A DNA stretch of 64,000 bases, taken from assembly GCF_022763345.1 (NCBI RefSeq), contig NZ_JALEGS010000068.1, forward strand, positions 124,001 to 188,000, written 5' to 3'. The stretch comes from Phaeodactylibacter sp. GTDB lineage: Bacteria > Bacteroidota > Bacteroidia > Chitinophagales > Saprospiraceae. The position numbers and the translations under genes were made by a program. This document shows positions 32,111 through 41,900 of the stretch, piece after piece (position 1 is the first letter of the stretch; every line of letters starts with the position of its first letter). Below the pieces are notes generated by a model. That model was given only the letters and a program-made list of their open reading frames with translations, was not told the DNA's origin and searched no databases.

Positions 32111-32865
32111 AATTCCGCCCATTTTAGGTGAACGCCCAATAGCAAACGGTGCTGCAAAGACCGTTGTGGTTGGACAATGTGTACAGAGGTGAGCTGAGCC
32201 TGATAATCAAGGGAGAGGCTGGTTTTTTTGCTAACTGTCCAGGAGGTGCCAGCTTCAGCATGCAGGAGGGCAAAGCGGGCTGGGCCGTACAGGTTCCGGT
32301 GGTCCCAAATCCAATCTCTGGAAAAGTACCTTGGGCTGTGCCGCTTGGTAATGGCATAGTGCCATAAGGGCGCCCCCAGCACTATCCGGTAGCTTAAGTC
32401 TACCTGCGGCTGCCAGTGTGCTCCCAGCGCGGGCCCAAACCCCAGAGCACCCTCAAACTGATCCTCTGTGATGCCGCCGATGTAGTGATGCTGCCGGTAG
32501 CTGACTGTCAGGTGCCCCATCATGCCGGCTAGTGCTTTTAGAGAACCGGACGGGCCTATTGCCCAAAGTTCAACGTGGTTCATCTGCCCGTAGTTGTGGC
32601 GGGCCGTATTGGAAGACGCTGTGAATGTACTGCTATTGCTACTGCTCAGCGCTGAGGCGGTGTAGAGCAACTGAAACCGCTGGTAATGGTTGGGGGTGTA
32701 CCGGGCGTAGCTGAGCCCGCCGGCTATGCTGTATCCGGATAGCACCATAGGGCTGAGCTGAGGGTCCTTCCATTGCGTATGAGCAGCCATCAGGTGTGCA
32801 CCCCATATCTGCGCTGACAGGCATAATGGCCATAAAAAACCGCCGAAAAAGCATAAAGCCCGCAT
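32107..32865 (-). CDS. Probable outer-membrane or periplasmic beta-barrel protein, hypothetical
   Basis: The protein is 252 residues. A signal peptide (about 1-18, FLWPLCLSAQ) is followed by alternating strands rich in aromatic residues (YQRFQLLYTASAL, HLTVSYRQHHYIGG, VDLSYRIVLGAPLWHYA) and a last strand HRLLLGVHLKWAEL. The pattern fits an unassigned barrel. Its stop overlaps the S41 protease start by four bases, so the two should be made together. I do not recognise the family. Confidence 0.6.
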   Translation of the reverse strand: MRALCFFGGFLWPLCLSAQIWGAHLMAAHTQWKDPQLSPMVLSGYSIAGGLSYARYTPNHYQRFQLLYTASALSSSNSSTFTASSNTARHNYGQMNHVELWAIGPSGSLKALAGMMGHLTVSYRQHHYIGGITEDQFEGALGFGPALGAHWQPQVDLSYRIVLGAPLWHYAITKRHSPRYFSRDWIWDHRNLYGPARFALLHAEAGTSWTVSKKTSLSLDYQAQLTSVHIVQPQRSLQHRLLLGVHLKWAEL

Positions 32866-32918
32866 TTTTAGCCCTTAAATTAAGAGCAGTAGTTCTGGCA
32901 GTCAATGACAAATCTAAC

Positions 32919-33701
32919 CTACTCCGTACGATAAAGCCGCTCCGCCAGTGTGGGGTCAATAACAAAAGGATTAGGCTTCCCGTCCTGATGTCGGGCGATG
33001 GCCTGAGTGCGGGCGATTTCCTGCTCATCAGCCGGGTCGAGCTGATGCCAGAGCAGTAGCGTTTCGCGTTGTATCTGGAAGAATAGCGGGTCCGCTTCCA
33101 GTGCCTCTTGCCGATAGATGGTGTAGAAATAAAACACAGCCCTGGCAATGTCACCTTTGCGGTTCTCACGAGGCTCGAATTGCTCGCCGGTTGATTCGCT
33201 GTAGTGGTCAATCTGTTGGTCAGGGGCATTGCTTTGCTCTGTATCCATATAGTACCAGTGCTCCGTAAGTTCATCCGGTATTTCGGCAAAGGGGGCATTG
33301 CCTCGGGCAGCATTTACCGCCAGCCGGGTGGGGAAAAGATGGTGCATATCTGACTTCGCATTTCCATATTTAGCGCCCTTGCTGCGTGGGTACACGTGTT
33401 CGCAGTTGATGCCATCTGCGCTGCCGTCCTGATAAAGCGCCTGAGAGGGGTCTTCTCCCGGTGGCAGGTAAAGGCAGTGGCCGGAATAGATGCAGCAGAC
33501 GGTATCGCGGTAGTTGTCAATTTTGCCATACATCAGGTCGCGGGCAGGGCCGTAGCCCAGTACCTGAGCTGGGGTATACCGTTTCTGCACGGCCTGTAGC
33601 AGGTCATTGCCCTCCAGATTGGAAAACAGAGGTGCCGTGGGCTGAGCGCCTAGCCTTTGGGTGCATAAAATGATGATAAGGAGTGGAAATAAATAGCGCA
33701 T
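32919..33701 (-). CDS. Endonuclease I (His-Me finger), exported
   Basis: The protein is 260 residues from the ATG at 33701, which gives a signal peptide (MRYLFPLLIIILCTQRLGAQ). The core has the Endonuclease_1 motif with CEHVYPRSKG and SDMHHLFPT (metal and catalytic His/Asn region), and the C-terminal helix RENRKGDIARAVFYFYTIYR of the family. Such enzymes degrade extracellular DNA without much sequence preference. A strong terminator-like hairpin lies between positions 33734 and 33761, 33 bases before the start codon. Confidence 0.87.
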   Translation of the reverse strand: MRYLFPLLIIILCTQRLGAQPTAPLFSNLEGNDLLQAVQKRYTPAQVLGYGPARDLMYGKIDNYRDTVCCIYSGHCLYLPPGEDPSQALYQDGSADGINCEHVYPRSKGAKYGNAKSDMHHLFPTRLAVNAARGNAPFAEIPDELTEHWYYMDTEQSNAPDQQIDHYSESTGEQFEPRENRKGDIARAVFYFYTIYRQEALEADPLFFQIQRETLLLWHQLDPADEQEIARTQAIARHQDGKPNPFVIDPTLAERLYRTE

Positions 33702-33724
33702 GCAGCTGGTTTTTGTGCGAAGAT

Positions 33725-33761
33725 AAAAAAAGCGCAGCCCCGAATAAAGCTCCGGGGCTGC
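33725..33761 (-). terminator. Terminator-type hairpin in front of the endonuclease I gene
   Basis: GCAGCCCCG (33761-33753 on the minus strand) and CGGGGCTGC (33742-33734) form a 9-bp GC stem, followed on the minus strand by GCTTTTTTT. It would end a transcript coming from upstream, but no minus-strand gene lies between it and 34127. It may act as an attenuator of the endonuclease gene or end an unannotated RNA. Confidence 0.7.
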
Positions 33762-33779
33762 CCAAAAAACCAACTTCAA

Positions 33780-34126
33780 AAGGGGGGTTAAACGTGAATC
33801 TTATGGAATGGTAACACAGGCCTGAACCCTTAACCCCGGCGGTCTTCGGTCCTGTGAGTGTCTGTTTGGGAATATGACGGATTACTCCGGATGCGGACTA
33901 TCAATAATCAGGGATAACAATACTGACTTACCCAAAAATCTATACGATTCATCTGAGTGATAACTTTGGCTAGGAAATACCAAAGGTATCGTCAGTTAAT
34001 AGGGGGGTATGTAGTAGTGCTGCTATAAGTTGTTGTGGAGATACAGCTAAAATTTCGCTGTTTCCTATTTTAAGGTGCTATTTCAGTAGGTAAAGGTAGG
34101 TATTTTTGAGGGAATAGTCAAACGAT
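33780..34126. other. Intergenic region, possible untranslated RNA on the minus strand
   Basis: This 347-base stretch has no credible protein frame. An inverted repeat CACAGG/CCTGTG (33815-33856) encloses the palindrome-like CGGTCTTCGG. Together with the downstream terminator this is compatible with a structured RNA or long leader read toward the endonuclease gene, but I could not match any known RNA family. Confidence 0.3.
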
Positions 34127-34717
34127 TCATTTTTTTAGCTGCGGTAATTCTTTGGCGGCGGCATCAAGTTGATGGTAGAAGTCCTCGCCGTATTTTCGGA
34201 TTAGCGCTTCTTTGAGGAACTGATAGACAGGCATTTGGTGCTTTTTGCCCAGTGTACAGGCGGCGGAACAGATGTCCCAGCGGTCGTAATTCAGGGCTTC
34301 CATGCCTGTGGCTTCGTGACGCACCACCCGTATGGGGTAGAGATGGCAGGAAATGGGCTTTTTGAAGTCAGTTGCTCCGGCTTTATAAGCGCGCTCAATG
34401 CCGCACTGTGCCACACCCTGCTCATCGTAGGTCATGTAGGCACAAGGGCCATTGTCAATCAGAGGCGTACCAAATTCCTGGGCATCGCCCTCATAATAGG
34501 TGTGTGGCCCTTCGGATTCAATGACCGCTCGACCGGCAGGGCTGAGAAAAGGGCGAATGTCATCGTAAATGCGCTCCAGAGTCCGGAGCTCTTCCTGCTC
34601 AAGAGGCGCACCATAGTCACCTTCCCAGCAGCAGGCGCCCTTGCAGGCATTCAGGTTGCAGATGAACTGCTCATTGACCACATCATCACTTATCAATATT
34701 TCCCCGATCATCAACAT
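34127..34717 (-). CDS. DUF3109 family cysteine-rich protein
   Basis: The protein is 196 residues (a second ATG two codons in is an equally good start). Eight or more cysteines are conserved in clusters: CNLNACKGACCWEGD near residue 20, CAYMTYDEQGVAQCG near 91, SCHLYPIRV near 122, CSAACTLG near 151. DUF3109 is common in Bacteroidota and related to the YkgJ zinc/iron-cluster families. It may bind a metal cluster; its function is not established. No operon partner. Confidence 0.9.
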   Translation of the reverse strand: MLMIGEILISDDVVNEQFICNLNACKGACCWEGDYGAPLEQEELRTLERIYDDIRPFLSPAGRAVIESEGPHTYYEGDAQEFGTPLIDNGPCAYMTYDEQGVAQCGIERAYKAGATDFKKPISCHLYPIRVVRHEATGMEALNYDRWDICSAACTLGKKHQMPVYQFLKEALIRKYGEDFYHQLDAAAKELPQLKK

Positions 34718-34816
34718 GTGCTGTACCTGTTTAGGCTTACTTTTTATTAAAAAGCAAAAATAGGCAACATCAGGAACTTACCTGTCATCAGACCGTAGAT
34801 TCTACGCTACAAAACT

Positions 34817-35254
34817 TTAGGCATCCCTTTCCTTCAGGTAGTGGATGCAGGCCTGGTCTTCCTTCTCCGTGCTGGGGGTATTGCCAAACCAGGCGTTTAG
34901 TATCTCCTTCAGCAATGCCTCAGAGGTGTAGCACAGGCTAATAGCCAGGATGTTGGCATCATTCCACTGCCGTGCGCCGGCAGCGGTGGGCGCATCCCAA
35001 CACAGTGCAGCCCGGGCACCTTTGACTTTATTGGCCGCCATGCTGACACCGGTGCCCGTCCAGCAAAATACAATGCCCTGATCTGCCTGCCCTCCCACTA
35101 CGGCTTCCGCCACTTCCATCCCAACTTTAGGCCAGGGGGCTTCGGCGGTGAGCAGCGCACCGAAAGGCAGCACTTCGTGCCCGCGTTTTTGCAGTTCTTC
35201 AATGGCTATCTTAACGAGGGAGGCGTCCATGTCACTTCCTATGGCAATGGTCAT
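34817..35254 (-). CDS. RpiB/LacA/LacB family sugar-phosphate isomerase
   Basis: The protein is 145 residues, matching RpiB. It shows the family pattern MTIAIGSDMDASLVKIAIEE, the phosphate-binding GTGVSMAANKVKGARAALC stretch and the ARQWNDANILAIS segment. Ribose-5-phosphate to ribulose-5-phosphate isomerisation is the default role. The first strand has SDMDAS where typical RpiB has 'sDHAgf', so the proton-relay His is Met and a different substrate is possible. It stands alone. Confidence 0.85.
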   Translation of the reverse strand: MTIAIGSDMDASLVKIAIEELQKRGHEVLPFGALLTAEAPWPKVGMEVAEAVVGGQADQGIVFCWTGTGVSMAANKVKGARAALCWDAPTAAGARQWNDANILAISLCYTSEALLKEILNAWFGNTPSTEKEDQACIHYLKERDA

Positions 35255-35536
35255 ATTCCTTTTTTCCGGAAATATAAGGAAAAGGTCTGTGCTGTGAGGA
35301 ATGCGCCGGATTTAGAAAATAATATTGGGCTATTGATATTCAGTCAAATAAAAGGTAAATTGTAGGCATAAAAACCCAAATGTGCATTCGTGCACCATTT
35401 GAACAACACCTAAAAACCCACCCATGCCCAAAAACCATGGCCCAAAATGGGCTCGCCTATGCCTGAGAGTATAGCACTCAGAAGTACAGTCGAATGACGT
35501 AACCATTCCTCTTCACAACTTCTGACCTTCTCCGCT

Positions 35537-38500
35537 ATGCCAAATGATACCAATACCCCGCCTTCTACTTTGCAGCAGCTTGCTCAGGAGTTGGGCAAGG
35601 TTTATGACCCTGTCAAATATCAGGGCGTATTGCAACGCATGTTCCCCGGAGGCCCGATTGCGGAAATCCAAAACCAACTGCCTGTTTTACCCGCCAATTT
35701 TACGGAGCAGGAATTGCCTGCCCAACTTCAGGCACTCCGGCAGTGGGTGGAGAATGCCCGCAGCATCGACCCCGGCAGCCTGATTGATGATGTGGCGGTC
35801 TTCGCGCGCCGGTTCAATGATTATTTGCTGGCCGATTACCTGCGGGATCACTGGTCCGGGTTTTATCAGCTAGGCAGCCTGCTGGGCTGGATCCGGTTTG
35901 AGCTGGATGAAGCGAATCGTTTCTTCGAAGATGCACCGGTGTATGGCGAAGTGCCTATCGACTGGGAGAGCCTGCCTCGGTTCTTTTCTGATCCTGCTGC
36001 TGTCTTTTCTGAAGCAGGTCATGGCTGGGGCACTGCGGGCTTCGAAGAACAGTACCCATTTCTTTTCTATCATTTGGGCGAGTGGCTAAATGCGCAGCGC
36101 CCTAAAGGTTTCCCTCCGGCTGATGCTGAACTGAGGGATGATGGCGAAAAGCTGTACATTCCGTTTTGGGCAGCTGGCACGGGAGGGGTTGCTACTAATT
36201 TTGGCTTTGAACTTTCTCTTTTGGGGCAACAGGGCATCAAAGCTACGCCACAGGGAGAAGCCACCGCAGAACAGACCGTCACGCTTACGCAAACCGCCTC
36301 CCTTTTGCTGGAGCTCCTCCTTCAGGCTACAGTTGGGCTAGAGGGCGGCTTTCACATAGAAGTAACGCCCGATGGAGCCGCACTAAAAGAAAACGGTACC
36401 AACCTATCCGGTGAAGTCCTGGCAGGCATCCAAGCTTCCCGGCCCTCGGGGCGGTTGACGCTGCTGGGTACCGCTGAAGGGAACCGGCTGGACCTACAGG
36501 CATTTTCTGCCAAAGCCGGGCTGCGCATCGCTACCGGAGATGCGCTGGAGTTCCTCACAGAGCTGAGCCTGGATGACGGCCGCATCCTGATCCTCAATGC
36601 GGGCAGTGATGGTTTTCTCAATAACCTCCTTCCTAAAGATGGCATAGCCGCTTTATTCGACCTGACCATCGGCTGGTCCAGCAAACAGGGGATCTACTTC
36701 CGGGGCAGTGCCGGGCTCGAAGTAAAAATTCCCGCCCATATCGAATTGGGGGCTTTAGAAATACAAGGTATCAGCCTGGGGCTAAAGCCTAAGCTGGAAG
36801 CGGGCAGCCCGCCGGCCTTTGAAATCCCGCTGGGCACGGATGTGCAATTGCTCCTCGGCCCGTTTACGGCAGTAGTGCAGGAGATGGGCATCAAAGCCCT
36901 GATCAACTACCAGCCCTCAGGGGGTAACCTCGGCGTACTGGATTTTGGGGTGGATTTCAAACCACCCAAAGGTATTGGTTTGTCTCTGGAGACACCTACT
37001 ATACAAGGGGGCGGCTACCTCTTCCTCGATTTTGAGAAGGGAGAATATGCCGGTGTGGCTGAACTGACCATCAAGCAAATGGTGGCGGTCAAAGCCATTG
37101 GCATTATCCAAACCCAAAAACCGGACGGCAGCCCGGGCTTTTCCTTCCTGCTGCTGATTACTGCCGAATTCAAGCCGATCCAATTAGGCTTCGGCTTTAC
37201 GCTGAATGGCGTTGGGGGCCTCATTGCCATCAACCGGGGCATGAACCTGGATGCCCTGGCCGCCGGTGTGCGCACCAACGCGATTGACGCGGTCATGTTT
37301 CCGGATGACCCTATTGCAGAAGCCCCAAGAATTATCGCCGACCTGAACCAGTTTTTTCCGGTAGCGGAAGGGCTCTATACCTTCGGGCTGATGGGCATCA
37401 TCGGCTGGGGTACGCCTACGCTTATTGCGGTGGAGCTGGGGCTGATCATACAAGTACCTGACCCCGTGCAGCTGGCGATTATTGGTGTGGTACGGGTACA
37501 GTTGCCCGACAAGCGTGCGCCGATTATTAACCTGCAGGCTAATTTCATCGGGGGCGTGGATTTTGAAAAAGGGGAGATGTTTTTCTTCGCGGCCCTCTTT
37601 GAATCTAACCTGGCACAATACCGTATTTCCGGGGAAATGTACTTCGCCCTCAACTGGGGCAGCGCGCCCAACTTCCTGTTTACGGTAGGTGGTTTCCACC
37701 CGGCATTCAAGCCACCCCCACTGCGGGCTATTAGTGGCAACCTCAAGCGGATTACCATCAACCTGTTGCCTACCGATAACCCCCGGCTGACCATTCAGGC
37801 TTACTTTGCGGTGACTTCCAATACGGTGCAGTTTGGGGCAAGTGTGGACTTTTATTTCAAGGTGAGTAAGTTCAAGGTGGTCGGCTACCTGTACCTGGAT
37901 GCGCTATTCCGCTTCAGCCCTTTCTACTTTATTGTGGAAGTTGGGGCAGGCCTTTCGGTGATGCTGGGCAGCCGGGAGCTGTTGGGCATTCACCTGCGAG
38001 GTTCATTGTCGGGCCCTACGCCCTGGCATATCAAAGGCACCGCCAGTTTCAAAATCCTGTTTATCAAGGTCAAAGTTCGCGTGAATAAGCGCTTTGGAAA
38101 GCAGCAAAAGGAAGTCCTGCCGCCCCGCCCGGCATTACCACTGCTTTTGGAAGCCTTGCGCGACACCCGTAATTGGGAAGCCACCCTGCCAAAAGCCAAA
38201 TCCCTGCAAGTGACCCTGCGCGAGCTGCCCGAAGAGGAGCTCATCGTGCACCCCGCCGGTCAGCTGGCCATACGTCAGGACCGCCTGCCACTGGGCATGC
38301 GCTTTGATAAAATCGGCAACGAACAACCTAATGACTATACCGCTTTTCAGTTCGCTATAGAACAATACGGCGCCGCATCGTCTATTAAGGACTTCTTTGC
38401 GCCGGCGGAGTTCATTAAGCTTTCCGATAGCCAGCGGTTGAGCCGCAATGCTTTCGAGCGTATGCAGTCCGGCAGGAAAGTAGAGGGGAACATGGACCTC

Positions 38501-38905
38501 TTTACCGCTGAGCAGCCTGATGCCGCAGTACAACGCAGTTACCGTTTTGAGCAGATGATCATCGATGGGCCCGACTTTTTCGTCCGTCCGGCGGACCGGG
38601 ACAGAGCAGGCATGGAGCAGGCTGACTATGACACTTTTGTGAAAGGAAATGCGGTGGGTCGTTCTGTGCAGGGGCGGCAACAAGAGCTGAAGCGCAGGGA
38701 AAACCAGCAGGCTGTGCATGCCCGTGCCGTGGCCTTCAGCCTCGTGGACCAAAGCAACCTACGGCCTTTCAAGTTAAATGGCAAAGCCCTGAAGTACGAA
38801 TCTGAGGCGGAGGCGCTACAGGCTCTCCGGACCCTCCAATTCCGTAAACCCCAGCTGGGCCACCGCCTGCGCGTTGCCCCGGCCACTGAAACCGAAACAC
38901 TATGA
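35537..38905 (+). CDS. Large DUF6603-domain protein, first gene of a four-gene operon
   Basis: The protein is 1122 residues with no signal peptide or clear membrane helix. A helical N-terminal region (about 1-200) is followed by a very long run of amphipathic beta strands (about 220-850). The DUF6603-type core near 560-760 includes RTNAIDAVMFPDDPIAEAPR, WGTPTLIAVELGLIIQVPDP and NFLFTVGGFHPAFKPPPL. The helical, charged C-terminal 200 residues look like a separate domain. The strand repetition could build a long groove or tube, an inference. The next gene overlaps by four bases (ATGA). I know of no experimental function for DUF6603. Confidence 0.8.
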   Translation: MPNDTNTPPSTLQQLAQELGKVYDPVKYQGVLQRMFPGGPIAEIQNQLPVLPANFTEQELPAQLQALRQWVENARSIDPGSLIDDVAVFARRFNDYLLADYLRDHWSGFYQLGSLLGWIRFELDEANRFFEDAPVYGEVPIDWESLPRFFSDPAAVFSEAGHGWGTAGFEEQYPFLFYHLGEWLNAQRPKGFPPADAELRDDGEKLYIPFWAAGTGGVATNFGFELSLLGQQGIKATPQGEATAEQTVTLTQTASLLLELLLQATVGLEGGFHIEVTPDGAALKENGTNLSGEVLAGIQASRPSGRLTLLGTAEGNRLDLQAFSAKAGLRIATGDALEFLTELSLDDGRILILNAGSDGFLNNLLPKDGIAALFDLTIGWSSKQGIYFRGSAGLEVKIPAHIELGALEIQGISLGLKPKLEAGSPPAFEIPLGTDVQLLLGPFTAVVQEMGIKALINYQPSGGNLGVLDFGVDFKPPKGIGLSLETPTIQGGGYLFLDFEKGEYAGVAELTIKQMVAVKAIGIIQTQKPDGSPGFSFLLLITAEFKPIQLGFGFTLNGVGGLIAINRGMNLDALAAGVRTNAIDAVMFPDDPIAEAPRIIADLNQFFPVAEGLYTFGLMGIIGWGTPTLIAVELGLIIQVPDPVQLAIIGVVRVQLPDKRAPIINLQANFIGGVDFEKGEMFFFAALFESNLAQYRISGEMYFALNWGSAPNFLFTVGGFHPAFKPPPLRAISGNLKRITINLLPTDNPRLTIQAYFAVTSNTVQFGASVDFYFKVSKFKVVGYLYLDALFRFSPFYFIVEVGAGLSVMLGSRELLGIHLRGSLSGPTPWHIKGTASFKILFIKVKVRVNKRFGKQQKEVLPPRPALPLLLEALRDTRNWEATLPKAKSLQVTLRELPEEELIVHPAGQLAIRQDRLPLGMRFDKIGNEQPNDYTAFQFAIEQYGAASSIKDFFAPAEFIKLSDSQRLSRNAFERMQSGRKVEGNMDLFTAEQPDAAVQRSYRFEQMIIDGPDFFVRPADRDRAGMEQADYDTFVKGNAVGRSVQGRQQELKRRENQQAVHARAVAFSLVDQSNLRPFKLNGKALKYESEAEALQALRTLQFRKPQLGHRLRVAPATETETL

Positions 38906-41900
38906 GCATAGCACAATACACTTTTTTACCCTGGGCCCGGCAAGGCATCAGCAAGGATATCAATGAAGAGGATACGCTCGGCGGGACCACCGGGCGAACC
39001 GGGCGGGCGACCATCGATGTGAGCCTGGCTTTGCAGGGTATACCCTTAGGCGGGTGGTCCATGCAGCCCATCACGGATGCAACGGAAGACCCTGCACGGC
39101 CCGGCAAGCCTGTGTATAAAAAAGTGCAGCTGGTAGGCCCCGGTGATGTCACTGGCATCAAAGCCGACGCGGTGGTCCGTACAGAGCCCCGGGCTAATGT
39201 GGGCAATTTCGAGCCTAACTACTTCCCGTATATTGAATTTTACGAAGAGGACTTTCCTTGGCGCTATACTCCGGCCCGTAGTGTAGATGGCAAGCTGCGC
39301 CCATGGTTGGTGCTTGTTGTACTGGAAGAATCCGAATTTGAACGCCGGTTCCTGCCCGGGGCGGCCCTCTCTGCCATTACCAACGGGCAGTTGCCGATTG
39401 CTTTTCCACCAGCCTCCGAAACCTGGGCCTGGGCACATGTGCAGGCCAATGAACCCTTTCCTGCCGGTAATGAGACGGTAGCTCTTCAGCAATTGGTGGA
39501 AAAAGACCCTAACCTGGCCTCCTCCCGTCTTATCTGCCCGCGTAGGCTCAAGCCCAACACCCGCTACACTGCTTTTCTCCTTCCCGCTTTTGAACAGGGC
39601 CGGTTGTCAGGCCTGGGCGCTCTGCCTGATCGCATCCTAAGCGAAGATATACAGCAACCCTCTTGGGGGGCGCATCGAAATGATGAATACCAACAACTCT
39701 GGCCGGTTTATTTCGAATGGGAATTTCAAACCAGTGATCAGGCTGATTTTGAATACCTGGTGCGCCGTATTGAAGCCCGGGTGATGGAAGACCCCGTGGG
39801 CCGCCGCCCGATGGATATGCAGGATGCCGGGTACAACCTGAGCTATACTGGAGTTGATGATGGGGTGTTGCTGGTAGAGGGCGCCCTGCAAATTATTGAT
39901 GCAGATGAAAGCCGCCTTGATTTTCTTGAGCAGGACGAAGCGCAGGGCTTTGTAGGAAAGCTCCGGCAAATTCTCAACCTGAACGACCCTTCTGGCAGTG
40001 ACCCTCCGGTGGATACCTCACTTGATATCGATGGGGAATCGGACGATCCTTTCGTTCTTCCGCCCCTCTACGGGCAGTGGCATGCCGGAAAGACGCGTGT
40101 GGAAGAAGGTGGCGATAAACCCTGGTTTGATTCGCTTAACCTTGACCCCCGCAACCGGGTGGCAGCAGGCTTTGGCACTCTGGTCGTCCGCAAAAACCAG
40201 GATGCTTACATGGACCGTGCCTGGGAGCAGGCTGCGGAAATCCTGGAAGCTCAGCGCCGCATCCGGCTGGCCCGCTTTTCGGCGGAAACGGCCCGGCAGT
40301 TGCAGCGCTCTTATTTCACTGGTATGGATGAGGCCGTGTACTCCGCTTTTTCGTCAGCTATGCACGCCCGGTCGTTATTCCCGGAAAGTGGAGCCGGAGG
40401 GCAGGCTGTGGCACAAGTTGTCCGTAAGCGGGTACTCCAAACCGGGGAGTTGTCTGCACGCCTTACAACAGAACGAAATGCGCGGGAACAAAAAATAAAC
40501 GAAAAGGAGAACGCAGAAACAGAACTGCAGGGCATCCTGCAGGCCATTACAGCGAAAGAAGCGGACATCACTGCCAAAGAAGCACAAATCGACAGCCTCA
40601 ATGAAGAAATCGATGCTTTAGAAGAGGATATTACCTCCCTTACTGGCCAAATCGCTGCACTGAATGGCCAAATCAGCGAGAAGACTACGTCCATTGACAC
40701 GTTAAATAGCGAAATCGCTACCCTGAATGGTGAAATCGCTGCACTTGAGCAGGCCCTGGCCGATGCCAGTAACAGCAGTGAGGCAGCAGCGATTACGACT
40801 CAGTTAAATACAGTTACAACACAGCGCAATCAACGGGTGACACAGCGCGATGGGCTCATAGCTGAACGCGATGCCTTGGTAACCCAACGGGATGGGCTGG
40901 AAGCGGAAAAGGATCAAAAAGAAACAACCCGCAATGACAAAGTAAACGCCCGAACCGCCGCCCAGAATGAGTTAAACGTTCTGAATAATCAGTTGGTGGG
41001 GCTGCGGAATGATGAGGAAGATAAACGGGACGAGATTCAAACGCTTAAAAGCGAAATCGCCAGCCTTGAGCAGGAAATTCTGCGGCTGTCCCGCCTGCAG
41101 TTGCCCACCTCCACTTTGCGGCAGGATTACCGTAAAATGGCGCGGGTGAACGGGCCTTTGCTCCGGCGCGCCGATATAGGAGAGGTGGCCCAGGATCCGA
41201 TGGTGGAAATTTCCCTTCAGGTTGACGAGGCTTCCACAGGTGCAGCAGTAGCTAATGCAACAGTTAGCAAAGATTGGGAAGACCTGCAATGGGGGGCTGA
41301 TACTTTCCGCAAAATGGAGCTAGTTACAGTGGAAGGGTTCGCAGTGACGACGCCCGGGCTGGTCCGCACACAAATTCAAAAATTCATGGAGGCTTATCAG
41401 GGGCTGAATCAGCGCTTGCGCCAAATAGTTCAGGTACCTTCTGAAACTGTGGTGCCCGGAGCCGATACCCGGACGCGCCCGTTGCTCGCCTATCCGGAAT
41501 TCAGGGAGGCCACCTATGACGCCCTGGCAAAAATCTCCTCTGAGCTTATGCTGCCCAATGTGCAGCGCATTCCCATGGACACCTTCTCCCTGCTTGAGGT
41601 CAATCAACGCTTCATCGAAGCTTACCTGGTAGGGCTGAACCACGAGATGGCGCGGGAATTAATGTGGCGGGAGTTTCCCACCGATCAGCGCGGTAGTTAT
41701 TTCCGAAGCTTTTGGGATGATACCGATAACCTGGACACTACTTTTCCGCCTCCCGATATCGAACTGTTGACCAAAATGGATCAACCGCTCGGGCAAAACC
41801 TCCCGGCTGACCGCCCCATTCCGCCACCTGATCCGGACAATCCCAATGTGGTATTCGTCATCCGCAGCGAATTGCTGAAGAAGTTCCCTAATGCCCTCGT

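Noticed and set aside
33780..34126. SRP RNA or 6S RNA
   Set aside because: No GGAA-tetraloop hairpin of SRP RNA and no 6S-type central bubble could be drawn.
35499..35504. Fifth ECF promoter (GTAACC) before the DUF6603 operon
   Set aside because: The bases 16 positions downstream read TTCTGA, not AAATCA, so only the -35 half matches.
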